This document shows, in pieces, positions 6,199 to 16,000 of a DNA stretch of 25,378 bases. The position numbers and the translations under genes were made by a program. The stretch is from IMG/VR virus record IMGVR_UViG_3300043331_002276, positions 1-25,378 of that record; one strand, 5' to 3'. Source of the stretch: a virus. A model generated the notes under the pieces. The model did not search any database and had not been told where the DNA came from. It saw nothing but the letters and a program-made list of their open reading frames with translations. The first letter of the stretch is position 1, and every line of letters begins with the position of its first letter.

Positions 6199-8586
6199 GT
6201 GCCAGTCAAAACACGCTCCTCTGGCCCTTGTCCTGCCGAGTGGATGGGTGTCGGCGAGGCGCCAGGCGCCGAGGAAGAAGTTCAAGGTGTGCCCTTCGTC
6301 GGACAAAGCGGACAGGAACTGACCAGAATGTTGCACGACGCGGGGCTCATCCGCGAAGAGGGCTATCTCGCAAACGTCTGCAAATACCGCCCGCCAGAGA
6401 ATAAAATCGAGGCCTTTTTTCTTGACTCGAAAATGACCAAACCTAACGAGCTCATCCAGGAGGGCATTCGTGAGCTTCGTGAGGAAATCCAGCGCGTTCG
6501 CCCGAAGATAATTGTGGCATTTGGCGCTGTGCCTATGTGGGCCCTGACCGGTCAGAAGGGCATCATGAAGTGGCGCGGCTCGATGCTCGAATACGAGGAC
6601 AACGGATTCAAAGCGTGCCTGATGCCCACTTATCATCCTGCGGCTATCATGCGGGAGTGGGCATGGCGTAGCACCGCCGTTCATGACCTGCGCCGCGTAA
6701 AGCGCTGTCTCGATGAGGGCAGCTGGCCAAAGCCCGGTTATAAGTTCCTCTTGCGCCCATCTTTCGAGGACACGATGGATGTGCTCGGAACTCTACTGAG
6801 ACGGGCAAACGACGGACCTTTATCGCTGGCTTCGGATCTTGAAACGAGAGCAGGATTTGTTGCCTGCCACTGTATCGCGTGGTCGTCGACTGAAGCAATA
6901 TCCATCCCTTTCATGTGCGTCGAGCGGCCCACGGGATACTGGACCCTCGACCAGGAAACCGTTATTTGGGAGCGACAACGCGCCCTACTTACCCATCCAA
7001 ATGTCAGTGTCGCCGGACAAAACTATCTCTATGATTCGCAGTATTTCGCCCGTCGCTGGGGATATATCCCACGAGTCATAGATGACACGCTGATCATGCA
7101 AAACGTAGCCTTTCCAGGGCAGCCACGCGACCTCAGCTTCTTGTCGTCGATGTATCGAGGCTATCACAAATACTGGAAAGATGAGGGCAAGAATTGGAAC
7201 CACTCGATGCCAGAAGATCAGCTCTGGTCATATAACTGCGTCGACGGAGTCGCCACGTTCGAGTGCCGCATCGCATTGGAAGGCCTGCTACGGGCACTCG
7301 GTCTCTGGGAGCTCTATCGCTTCCAGATGGAAGTCTGGTATGTCGCTCTTGAGATGATGCTCCGCGGAATCAAAATAGACACCAAGAAGCGCGGAGCAAT
7401 GGCAGGACAGCTCATCGAAGCCATGACCTCGCGCGAAGCCGACCTGGCATTTATCCTGCGAGCACCACTGAATGTGCGCTCGCCGAAGCAAGTCCACTCG
7501 CTCTTCTACGAGCAAATCAAATGCCGAGTCATAAAGGACCGCAAGACCCGCAAGCCAACTTGCAACGACGACGCTATGGAAGTCTGGGCTCGAGAGGAGC
7601 CGCTCCTGAGGCCGCTCACTCAGCTGATCGCCGACGTTCGCTCTATCGGCACCGTTCTTTCGAACGTTGTAAAGGCCGAGCTTGACCTCGACGGTAGGAT
7701 GCGCAGCTCGTTCGACCCGGCGAAGGAGACCTTCCGCTGGAGTTCAAGCGAAAACGCTTTCGGCGGAGGCTGCAATCTACAGAACTGGACGAAAGGCGAC
7801 GAGGACAAGGAGAAAAGCGCACTGCGTCCGGGGCAAGCCATAATCCCCAACGTCAGGAAGCTTATTGTTCCTGATGAAGGCTGCGAGATCGCGTCGCCCG
7901 ACTTGACTGGAGCGGACGCACAAACTGTCGCATGGGAGGCAGATGATGCAGACCTCAAGCGAGTTTTTCGAGAGAATAAGGTCAAAATTCACGCTTACAA
8001 CGCAATGGCTGTTTTCAAAGATAAGGCCCCCACAGGTTACGAACAGCCTTACTATGATTATATCAGGACAGGGGTGCACCTGGTTAATTATGGAGGCAAA
8101 GCCGCAACTTTGGCTGGTGCTCTTGTCACTTCCGAATGGGAAGCTCAAGGTTTCATTGATTACTGGTTCCGCCTTCATCCTGGTATCAAAGACTGGCACG
8201 ATCGCATCCAGTCTGAACTCAATCGAGCTCGATGCATCTATAACGCCTTTGGATATCGCCGGTTCTATTTTGACCGAGTTAAGGACATTCTACCGGAAGC
8301 TCTTGCGTGGATCGGCCAGTCAACGACGGCTTGCATCACAAATCGAGCACTTGTTGCGCTCCGCCAACAACACGAGCTTCTGAACGACTTGCAGATTCAG
8401 CTGTTGCTGCAGGTCCACGACGAGATCCTCTTTCAATATCCCATCCGCTACCGCGAGCAAGTCCTCCGTGCAGTCCGACCTATAATCCACATCCCAGTTC
8501 CATACAAAGACCCGCTTGTCATTCCTTGGGGCTTGAAAACCTCCGAGGTTTCATGGGGCGACTGTCATAAGCGCGACTGGCCCTAA
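6199..8586 (+). CDS. UDG-like/family A DNA polymerase fusion, 795 aa
   Basis: GTG start directly after the previous stop. Residues about 14-170 match the uracil-DNA glycosylase superfamily, family 4/5-like: GVGEAPGAEEE (17-27), GVPFVGQSGQEL (30-41), NVCKYRPP (59-66) and TYHPAAIMRE (144-153). Residues about 205-360 are a 3'-5' exonuclease: D213/E215 in SDLETR, N275 and D279 in GQNYLYD, and Y345...D349 in YNCVD. Residues about 370-795 are the polymerase: motif A SPDLTGADAQ (D568), motif B from R623 to Y631-G632, and motif C HDE (740-742). No 5'-3' exonuclease domain is present. It should be the replicative polymerase. The UDG-like part keeps the active-site motifs but lacks the four-Cys iron-sulfur set of classical family 4 enzymes. 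Confidence 0.9.
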   Translation: MPVKTRSSGPCPAEWMGVGEAPGAEEEVQGVPFVGQSGQELTRMLHDAGLIREEGYLANVCKYRPPENKIEAFFLDSKMTKPNELIQEGIRELREEIQRVRPKIIVAFGAVPMWALTGQKGIMKWRGSMLEYEDNGFKACLMPTYHPAAIMREWAWRSTAVHDLRRVKRCLDEGSWPKPGYKFLLRPSFEDTMDVLGTLLRRANDGPLSLASDLETRAGFVACHCIAWSSTEAISIPFMCVERPTGYWTLDQETVIWERQRALLTHPNVSVAGQNYLYDSQYFARRWGYIPRVIDDTLIMQNVAFPGQPRDLSFLSSMYRGYHKYWKDEGKNWNHSMPEDQLWSYNCVDGVATFECRIALEGLLRALGLWELYRFQMEVWYVALEMMLRGIKIDTKKRGAMAGQLIEAMTSREADLAFILRAPLNVRSPKQVHSLFYEQIKCRVIKDRKTRKPTCNDDAMEVWAREEPLLRPLTQLIADVRSIGTVLSNVVKAELDLDGRMRSSFDPAKETFRWSSSENAFGGGCNLQNWTKGDEDKEKSALRPGQAIIPNVRKLIVPDEGCEIASPDLTGADAQTVAWEADDADLKRVFRENKVKIHAYNAMAVFKDKAPTGYEQPYYDYIRTGVHLVNYGGKAATLAGALVTSEWEAQGFIDYWFRLHPGIKDWHDRIQSELNRARCIYNAFGYRRFYFDRVKDILPEALAWIGQSTTACITNRALVALRQQHELLNDLQIQLLLQVHDEILFQYPIRYREQVLRAVRPIIHIPVPYKDPLVIPWGLKTSEVSWGDCHKRDWP

Positions 8587-8616
8587 TGGTGCAATAATGT
8601 CCAATTATCACCGCCA

Positions 8617-9867
8617 ATGTCCAAGCGATTCCATAATGACTGGCTCAAAGCCTTCGTCACATTCGCGAGCTTTGGAGAAGCACCTCTCAAGATGCTTTAC
8701 TGGGCAGGCGTTAGCACGCTTGCTGGTGCTCTTCGCCGCCGCGTCTGGATCGATCAGGCTTATTTCCAGTGGATACCGAATTTCTACATCATCTTTGTCG
8801 CTCCACCGGGAATCGTCTCGAAGTCGACCACAGCCAACATCGGGATGAACCTGCTCAGGGCACTGAAATATATAAAGTTCGGCCCTGACGTCATCACCTG
8901 GCAGGCTCTGGTCACCAGTCTAGCAAAAAGCACCGAGGCGGTGCAGTCGCCCTCTGGCGAGTTCCGCTCGATGAGCGCGGTCACCTTTTGCAGCGACGAG
9001 CTCGGCAATCTTCTCAATCCTAACGACCGCGATCTGATTGATGCCCTCGTCACCTTGTGGGACGGCAAACAGGGCGCGTTCAGCAAGGAGACGAAAACGT
9101 CCGGTAGTGACCGGATTGAAAATCCCTTTGTTAACATCATTGGCTGCACGACACCCGCTTGGATCAGCGGGAACTTCCCGGAATACCTGCTCGGCGGCGG
9201 GTTCACCTCACGCTGCGTATTCCTCTATGCTGATCTGAAGCGCCAGCTCGTTCCTTACGTCGACGAGGCTGTGCCGAAAGACCTCGAGGTTTTCCGCTCG
9301 CAGCTCGTCCACGACCTCGAGATGGTCTCTCAGCTCTATGGACAATTCGAGCTAACAAGCTCCGCTCGCGACTGGGGCAAGCGGTGGTATTTGGACCACT
9401 GGAAGAAGAAGCCGGACGAGATCAGAACTGAACAGTTCGAGGGCTATATGGCCCGCAAGCAGACACATTTACACAAGCTTGCAATGGTCCTGAGCGCGAG
9501 CCGCCGCGATACGCTGATAATCCGCGAGACCGACATTGTTGAGGCCGCGGACATGATCACTGCGCTCGAAGAGGACATGCCGAAGGTCTTCGCCCGCATC
9601 GGCCAGACGGATATAACGCGCGGCAGCGCGGAAATCATCGCTGCCGTCGACAGTGCGCCTGGGATTACAATGACAGCCCTCTACAATAAGCTCTTCCGCA
9701 CGCTGAACCACGAGGACTTTCAGAAGGCGATTGCCGGTGCGCTGGCAACGCAAAAGATCCGCTCCGTCGGCAGAGAAGACGGAATTCACTATTATCCCAT
9801 CTCCAAGTCGGTGCCGGAGAGCCACCTCGATGAGCAATCGAAAGATCGAAAAGCTGGCTCAAGCTGA
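8617..9867 (+). CDS. Replicative helicase-like AAA+ ATPase (DUF3987-like), 416 aa
   Basis: ATG 8617 is the only usable start after the in-frame stop of the polymerase. Its ribosome binding site is weak. An atypical Walker A is at residues 62-71 (APPGIVSKST) after strand NFYIIFV. A Walker B-like FCSDELG has Asp-Glu at 127-128. The strand VNIIGCTTP (172-180) could hold sensor 1, and GGGFTSRC (193-200) may hold an arginine finger. The layout resembles phage DUF3987/primase-C-terminal-type helicases. It is placed directly after the DNA polymerase, so it is probably the replication helicase, but I see no primase domain and no DnaB-type full motif set. The C-terminal 90 residues look like a helical winged-helix-type domain (TMTALYNKLFRTLNHEDFQKAI). 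Confidence 0.7.
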   Translation: MSKRFHNDWLKAFVTFASFGEAPLKMLYWAGVSTLAGALRRRVWIDQAYFQWIPNFYIIFVAPPGIVSKSTTANIGMNLLRALKYIKFGPDVITWQALVTSLAKSTEAVQSPSGEFRSMSAVTFCSDELGNLLNPNDRDLIDALVTLWDGKQGAFSKETKTSGSDRIENPFVNIIGCTTPAWISGNFPEYLLGGGFTSRCVFLYADLKRQLVPYVDEAVPKDLEVFRSQLVHDLEMVSQLYGQFELTSSARDWGKRWYLDHWKKKPDEIRTEQFEGYMARKQTHLHKLAMVLSASRRDTLIIRETDIVEAADMITALEEDMPKVFARIGQTDITRGSAEIIAAVDSAPGITMTALYNKLFRTLNHEDFQKAIAGALATQKIRSVGREDGIHYYPISKSVPESHLDEQSKDRKAGSS

Positions 9868-10051
9868 GGGCTTCTGCTGCCTCTGGGCCTTCTTTCGGGC
9901 CCACGAGAAGACCAGTACGAGCGACCTGCGCAAGCTCCTCGAACGGGGCTGCACGAAACGCGCCTTACAGCAACAGCGTGCTCGCTATCGCGACGAACAG
10001 TATCATTGTGAGGAGAATGAGAAATGCCTTCGCCGAAAGCATCAGCGATAG
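9830..10051 (+). CDS. Small basic protein, HTH-like, 73 aa
   Basis: ATG 9830 with CGGAGAG upstream, and it overlaps the helicase gene by 38 nt. The product (SNRKIEKLAQAEGF, then CLWAFFRAHEKTSTSDLRKLLERGCTKRALQQQRARYR, and a Cys/Arg/Lys-rich tail) is basic and helical. The segment TSTSDLRKLLERGCTKRALQQQR could be a helix-turn-helix, so DNA binding is plausible. It is the last gene of the plus-strand module, and its final 10 nt overlap the 3' end of the giant minus-strand gene. No family is recognised. Confidence 0.6.
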   Translation: MSNRKIEKLAQAEGFCCLWAFFRAHEKTSTSDLRKLLERGCTKRALQQQRARYRDEQYHCEENEKCLRRKHQR

Positions 10052-13000
10052 CTCTCGCGAGTCTCTTCGTGAAGTGGCCGAAAACGCTTCTCTGGCGCGC
10101 GGCCTTGTTCAACAAACCGCTTGCGCTTCTCGCGGCTCTGCATGCTGCGAGCGATTTCGGCTCCAGTAATCCGCAACTCCCGATGCTCCGCGGGAATCGA
10201 AGCGTTGTAGTCTGAAACGGCCTTGCGGGCATCCGCCTCGGCTTCGCGGTCCTTCTGCCAGCGGGCACGCCAGACATCGTCGAGCAGCTTTTTCCTTCGG
10301 CCTTGCCAATACATCTGCTGGTCGTATTGGTCGAAACGAATCTGCCGATTCTCCGAGACGATGGTTGGATTCAAGCCAAAGGCCTTGCCAACGATCTCCG
10401 CTGCTGTCAAGTCGCGGACCTTGCCCGTCTCCTTGTCGATGGTAATAAGCGACCCATCGCTCGCGCGGACTCCTTGCTGATCCCAGCGATACGCATTATA
10501 GATGTTGCCGATTCCGCCTGGGAGGCGCTCGAAAGCTTCCGCAATCGTCTTATCCCCCGTGAGAGCGCCGAGGGCAAACTTCAAGAAGCCTCCGGCTGGG
10601 CCTGCCATGTCAAGCACGAGGTCTCCCACCTGCTCCTCTGGGTCTGCCCGCGGATGCGCTATGACGTCAGTCCCAGGTACAAAGCGCCCGAAGCCGATAG
10701 ACCGAGAGATGTCATATCCGGCCAGATTATACCCGAGTCCGTGCGCGGCAAGGCCCGGCGACAACCAGTCGATCTCCAGCGACTGGACCATTTCCCGCAG
10801 CTTCTTACGAACCGGCTCGCCGTCGCCAAACTTGCGCCACAAGCCCTGGAGAAGATCAATCAGGTTCTCCGCCCCCGGCAAGCCTTCGTAGCCCGCCAGC
10901 AGAAGCGTCAGAATCCAGATTTTCATCGTGTAGCCGCCCAGAGCGGTGCGAGGCGCTTCTCCTCGCACCGCTGCCGCTCTACGCTCACCAAGCTCATAGC
11001 CGCCGTAGCTATGAAAGGCCATGTGCTGCGCGAAGCTCATGAAGATGGTCGCCAGCGGCATGATGGGCCCAAGATGCAACGCATTGCCTCGCATAAAAGG
11101 CACTCGATTGCCGTGCGAGTAGTCATTCATCAGAATATTCGTCCGCCGAACTGCCTCGTCGTAAGGATTCGTCAGCTCTTCTGACGGATGGTCCTTAGCG
11201 GCCTCAAACTGAGCCAAAAAGGCAGCGCGCCGCGAGGAGAGCTCGGTCAACCTGAAAGGCCACATCGCAAGGTCAACGCCAGCTCTGCTGATCCGCGAGA
11301 ACAGGTTCCCGGCTGGCATCCTCCACAACGTTCCAGCATTGGCCATGCCTGCGAGGTGGTACGCATAGCTTTGCGACAGCACGCCCTCCTCGAGAGCTTT
11401 CGCCAGCGCAGCCTTCGTTTCTGGATCCATCCAGCCGAGATCGCGGGCAGCGTTCAGGTCCTCGAGTTTAAGGCTTGAAATCGCCTGGGCCATTGCCTTG
11501 AAGAAGCGTCGATTGCCCTCGGCTTGCCCAAAACGAGTTGTGAGGTCAGACCAGGCAGTTACCAATCCATAGAAGTTGATAACCGCGGTCTTGACATTCA
11601 GCCCGAGATACATTATGGAAACGCCTGTGCGCAGCGCTTGCGCCTCATTCTCAGGAGCCATAATATAGTCTCGGGCATCCTGCATCGCTCCTTTTATCCT
11701 GTGCAGCTTCTCCGCCTCATCGAGCGACGCCGGCTCTTGCGAGTATTGTGCGCGACGCAGCTCGGCGTCGACAACTCGAATCGCCGCATTAAATTCCGAC
11801 CGATATTGCAGCTTCGCAATAAGGTTCGCGTTGTGCCAGGTAAAGGCAGCGAAGCTCCGCAACGCGTCTGCGCTGTAGCCTTTAATCCGGAGCCGTTCGA
11901 GGTCGTATTGCTTCAGCGGTCGTTCGACCTTCGATGGTTGAAGCAGTTCCATCAGTCGTTCAACTTGCGACTGCTCCCCGTTTGGGCCGAGTTCGTCGCT
12001 GAGGCCAAGCTCACTCGCTGCAACATCGACGAAGTCGAGTGGCAAGCCCAGCACGACATGCTCGCGGTCAGTCAGTTCGAATTTCCTGATCCTCTCATCC
12101 GGCTTCGCCCGCGACGTAGCCTTATTGAAGGCCTCTTCCCACTTGTCGCGGCTCTCGAACGACTCTTTGTAGACCGTTTCCCAGCCAGGCCCGAACGCCT
12201 TCTTACGTTGAATCACCAGCACCATGTTACCGAAGTGACCGCGCGGGAAAAAGGGAGACCTGCGAATCTGCATAATGGCGTGCTTCATAGGCTTCATCGA
12301 GGCAAGAAGCACGTCTGGCCCGCTCGAGGCGTATCGATTCTTGAGGATTGTTTCGAGCGCCTTTTCGAGGCCGTCGATCTGTGTCATCAGGGCGTTCTTT
12401 GCCGCCAGTACGTGGCCGGCCAACTCCTCGCCCTCGGCAGTCGATATGTCGATCCCTCGAGCTTTCAGCTCCGTTTCCGCTCTTTGGCTCATCGCATAGC
12501 GATAGCCGCCGGTTGGAGCCTTCTGAATATCGAACCACAGTTCACCCCCGTCGAGTTCGTCGTTTAAGACTTTTCCGATTTTCGCTGCGTTTTCCTTGCC
12601 AAGGAATGGCGACGACCACTCACGAATAACGCTGTCGGCTGGCGCTTGCAGCCGGCTCTTCGTAGTGTTGTATCCGGTGTTGCGCTCAACGAACATCTGA
12701 GCGCCTTCGACCTCAGGATGCAGGTGCGCGAGCTGTTGTATCTGCAGCGTGTGTGGGGCAAGCCGTTGAGCTCTGCGAAGCGCCCGCCTCAGCGGCTTTA
12801 TATCGAGAAGCCAGTTTTTGACCCCGTTAAACAGCTTGCTCGCACCTGCGCCTTCCTCTCGCGCGAGGTCGAAGTCGGTTTCGAAGCGGAAATTGTCGCT
12901 CCTTGAAAAGGTCTTCGCTCCAAGAAGGCTCTTAACCTGATTCGGATGGAAGGCAACATAGCTCGTGTCGCCCTCGACAATATTATCGTAGACGAGACCG

Positions 13001-16000
13001 TCATAACCCTTGGAGACAAGAAGCTTTCTGACGGAATCGAAGCGATTGAAGTATAGTATGCCTACATCTTGTCCACCTGGACGAGTCAGATAGAGATTGT
13101 CTGCCTTGGAAAACTCCGCAAAGGCGTGCGTAAACTCCTCCTGTGTAGCAATGCCACGATCTCGGAGGTAATTCAAAACTCGCATCGGACGAGTCCAGTA
13201 GCCGCCGTCTTCTCGACCAATATGGAGTGGGTTTCTAAGATTGAGCACTGTTGGAACGAAGTAGACACCTGAAACGAACTGAGCTCGCTGCGTCTCGCCA
13301 AGGACATCTTCCTCACCAATTTTGGCAAGTTCCTCGTGCATCCGCTCGACAGTGGGTCGTAAAGGTTGAAGACCTTCTACTCCAAGAACAAGGTTCGCCT
13401 TGCGGACATGTGCCGCTCGCAGCGTGCCGAAGTGAAACCCGAGGTCTCCGTATTGAAAAGTGTCAAACCCCTCTGGTGTCTCAACGCGTGTCTCAGTCGC
13501 ATGCCACAGAACCAACGGAGTGCCTTCCTGCGACACGACCTTACTGGCATTCTCCTTGTCGTTCTCCCAGTCGCCGAACCACGCCTTGAAGTACTTCGAC
13601 TTGAACTGTTTCTCTTGCCACTCGCGAGCGGCGTCGGCAAGCACGCTGGCATTCTTCGTTTGATCTTCCGGTATGCCAGCTCGTAGCACTCCGAGGTTAA
13701 TTGTCCAAAACTTCTTCGTCTCTTTTGGAGCATCCGTGTCCAGTTCGAACTTAGCCGTTTTGCCAGAGAGCTGCGCAAACCGCTCGAGGAACGCTTCCCA
13801 GTCCTTGTCGCGGACGAAGCCAAGAAGCTCCTTCATCTCCTGCCCGTTCGCCTCGATTGCACCTGTCCTGACGAGATTTGTCGTCAGCAGTCGAGCTTGC
13901 TTCGCCTTGCCCTCGTCGGTATCCGTCTCGACGTTGTGCTGGACCTTTTCGATTCGAGGCTTTGCCTTTTTCGGCTTTGCCTTCGGAGCAGTTTTCGCGA
14001 GCTCTTTCGGCTTCCTCTCGCCGCCGCGCAGCTTGCTCTCGCTGATCCGCTGCGGCTCCCGCGCAGCTTTGTCGATCTTGCTGAGGCCGGCAAGCCACTC
14101 GCTGAAAGCAACTCCAGGTCGAATAACGCCATCCCGCTTAGCGTCAACGAAGAACTTGCGCAATGCCGCCAGGGCGTCACTGAAAAACCTGCCCAATGGA
14201 GTTTTCTGGTCCCATTTTTGAGCATACGCCGCCCGAGCCATCTGCTCTGCAAGATACTCGTCAACACCGAAGTATTCGTTTTTCGTCTTCTGCCGCAACG
14301 CGCGGATAGCCTGCCGACCAAGACCCTCCTTGGTAGCCATATCCGTCTGGCGGTTGACGATTGCTTTCAACACGTCCAGCCCAGGTGCCGTCGAAGCAAC
14401 GCCGAGTTCGTTCAGGAATTCTCGCCCGAGCTTTGCCGGGCCAAGCCATTGGTCAGTCAGTTCTTGAGCATTAATAGTGCCACCGATGAGACGAGATTTG
14501 ATCGAGTTGAATTCTCGAGCAACCGCTGCACGATCCTCAGGCAGCTGCGAAATTAAATCTTCTGGGATTATTCCGGATTCGCTCGCACGACGGATCGCTC
14601 CGGCAAGCTCTGGCTGGAGATCACCGAAAAAGCGATCTCCAATAAGAGCGTGGCCAAACTCATGCGTAGCGTTGTAGAAAATGCCTGCCTGAGTATTCTT
14701 ATTGAACTGTCCAAGCCCCTTCTTGGGACTGCGCAGCACCGCGGGAACGAAAAAGTGTTTCCCTGGCTCACTCATGTAGTGCAGTCCCAGGGTGGTGCCC
14801 GTATCAAGCGATTCGTTAGCAATAACGAAGGTTGCATTCGGAAGGTGCTTCTGCCGCCACTCCTCCATTGTCTCGTAATAGGCTGTCAGCATGTTGCCGG
14901 GCCGATCTTCAGATTCGACACCGAGTAGATACGTCCCCGGCTTGGGCATTACCTGCCGAGGCGTCTTACCGACAGCATCCGGATCGGTAGCCGCAATGAA
15001 GGTTCTGTCCCAACGATCGACTTGGTCGTTCTCGTTAAGCCCAGCGTACTTCAGGTGTTTCGCCGCCTGCCGCTGGGTTGCGCCATATTCGCTGACATCC
15101 GTCCCAATCTCTCCTGTATTCGCCGCAAGGACAGGTGTCCACGCTGGACCCGCCTCTGGCAAGTTCGGCGACTGCCTTGCAGCTTCCGCTGTCGCGACCT
15201 TCACCTTTGCCTCTGCGACTTCCTCTTCCGTCAGCAGGTCTGCGTCAATCGACTTGATCAACGCATCAATAGCTACGGACTGGTCCGGAGGCAGCGGAGT
15301 CGACGGCTGGTCAAAAGGCAGCGGGGCCTGAACTGGCGCTGGTTGAGAGGGTTCCGATAATGGCACATTACCGCCACCCTCTACTTCAGCTCCTGCTGGT
15401 CCCAGCGCGCGATGCGTCGCTGCACCGGCTCCGGCCAGCAACGGTGTCGAAACGGCTACTGAGCCGAGCGTGTCGAGAATGTCCTGGCCGTATTCCTTCC
15501 AGGTCATTTCTGGCCTCGTGCTCATTTTCGCGTTCGCGCTTTGGACGGCGGTCGTCAGCGCTTCCGTATAGCCTTCTCGCAGATACGTTCCTGCGATAAG
15601 CTTCAACACTGGCCCACCGAGGTTGTCCAATATAAACTTCGTTGGAATCATCTCGAACACGGCTTCCGCTGTGGCATCCACCGCAGCATGAGCAGCAGCT
15701 CTCGCTTCCGGCAGCCCGGCTGCTCGTGTTTCCGCATAGGTTTCGCCACCTTGAATTGCTGCGGCCGCTCCTACAGGGGCAATCGCCGCGGTGCCTGTTG
15801 ACGCCCCTCGAGCCTTCATCGCAGCGCCAAGCACGAGTGGTGGAATCTGCTGGGCAACCGACGAGGTGCCGCTAAGCACGGCTCGTTGCCAAAAGCTCAT
15901 GTCTCCAGGAGAGGCTTCTTCTAGACGCATCTGGCCTGTTTCGGCTATGCCGGCCCCAGCAGTCGCCAGCCCCTTCTCGAGTTCCGTGCGTTCTCGCTCG

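Noticed and set aside
6103-6684. Minus-strand open frame of 193 codons
   Set aside because: Antisense to the UDG-like domain, which has clear conserved motifs on the plus strand; no ribosome binding site.
10303-11184. Plus-strand open frame of 293 codons
   Set aside because: Antisense to the C-terminal part of the ejection protein, with no start signal and no recognisable motif.
11524-12567. Long plus-strand open frame of 347 codons
   Set aside because: It lies entirely antisense to the giant ejection protein, has no ribosome binding site, and its product is Arg/Leu/His-rich without domains. It is a by-product of the GC-rich codon pattern on the other strand.
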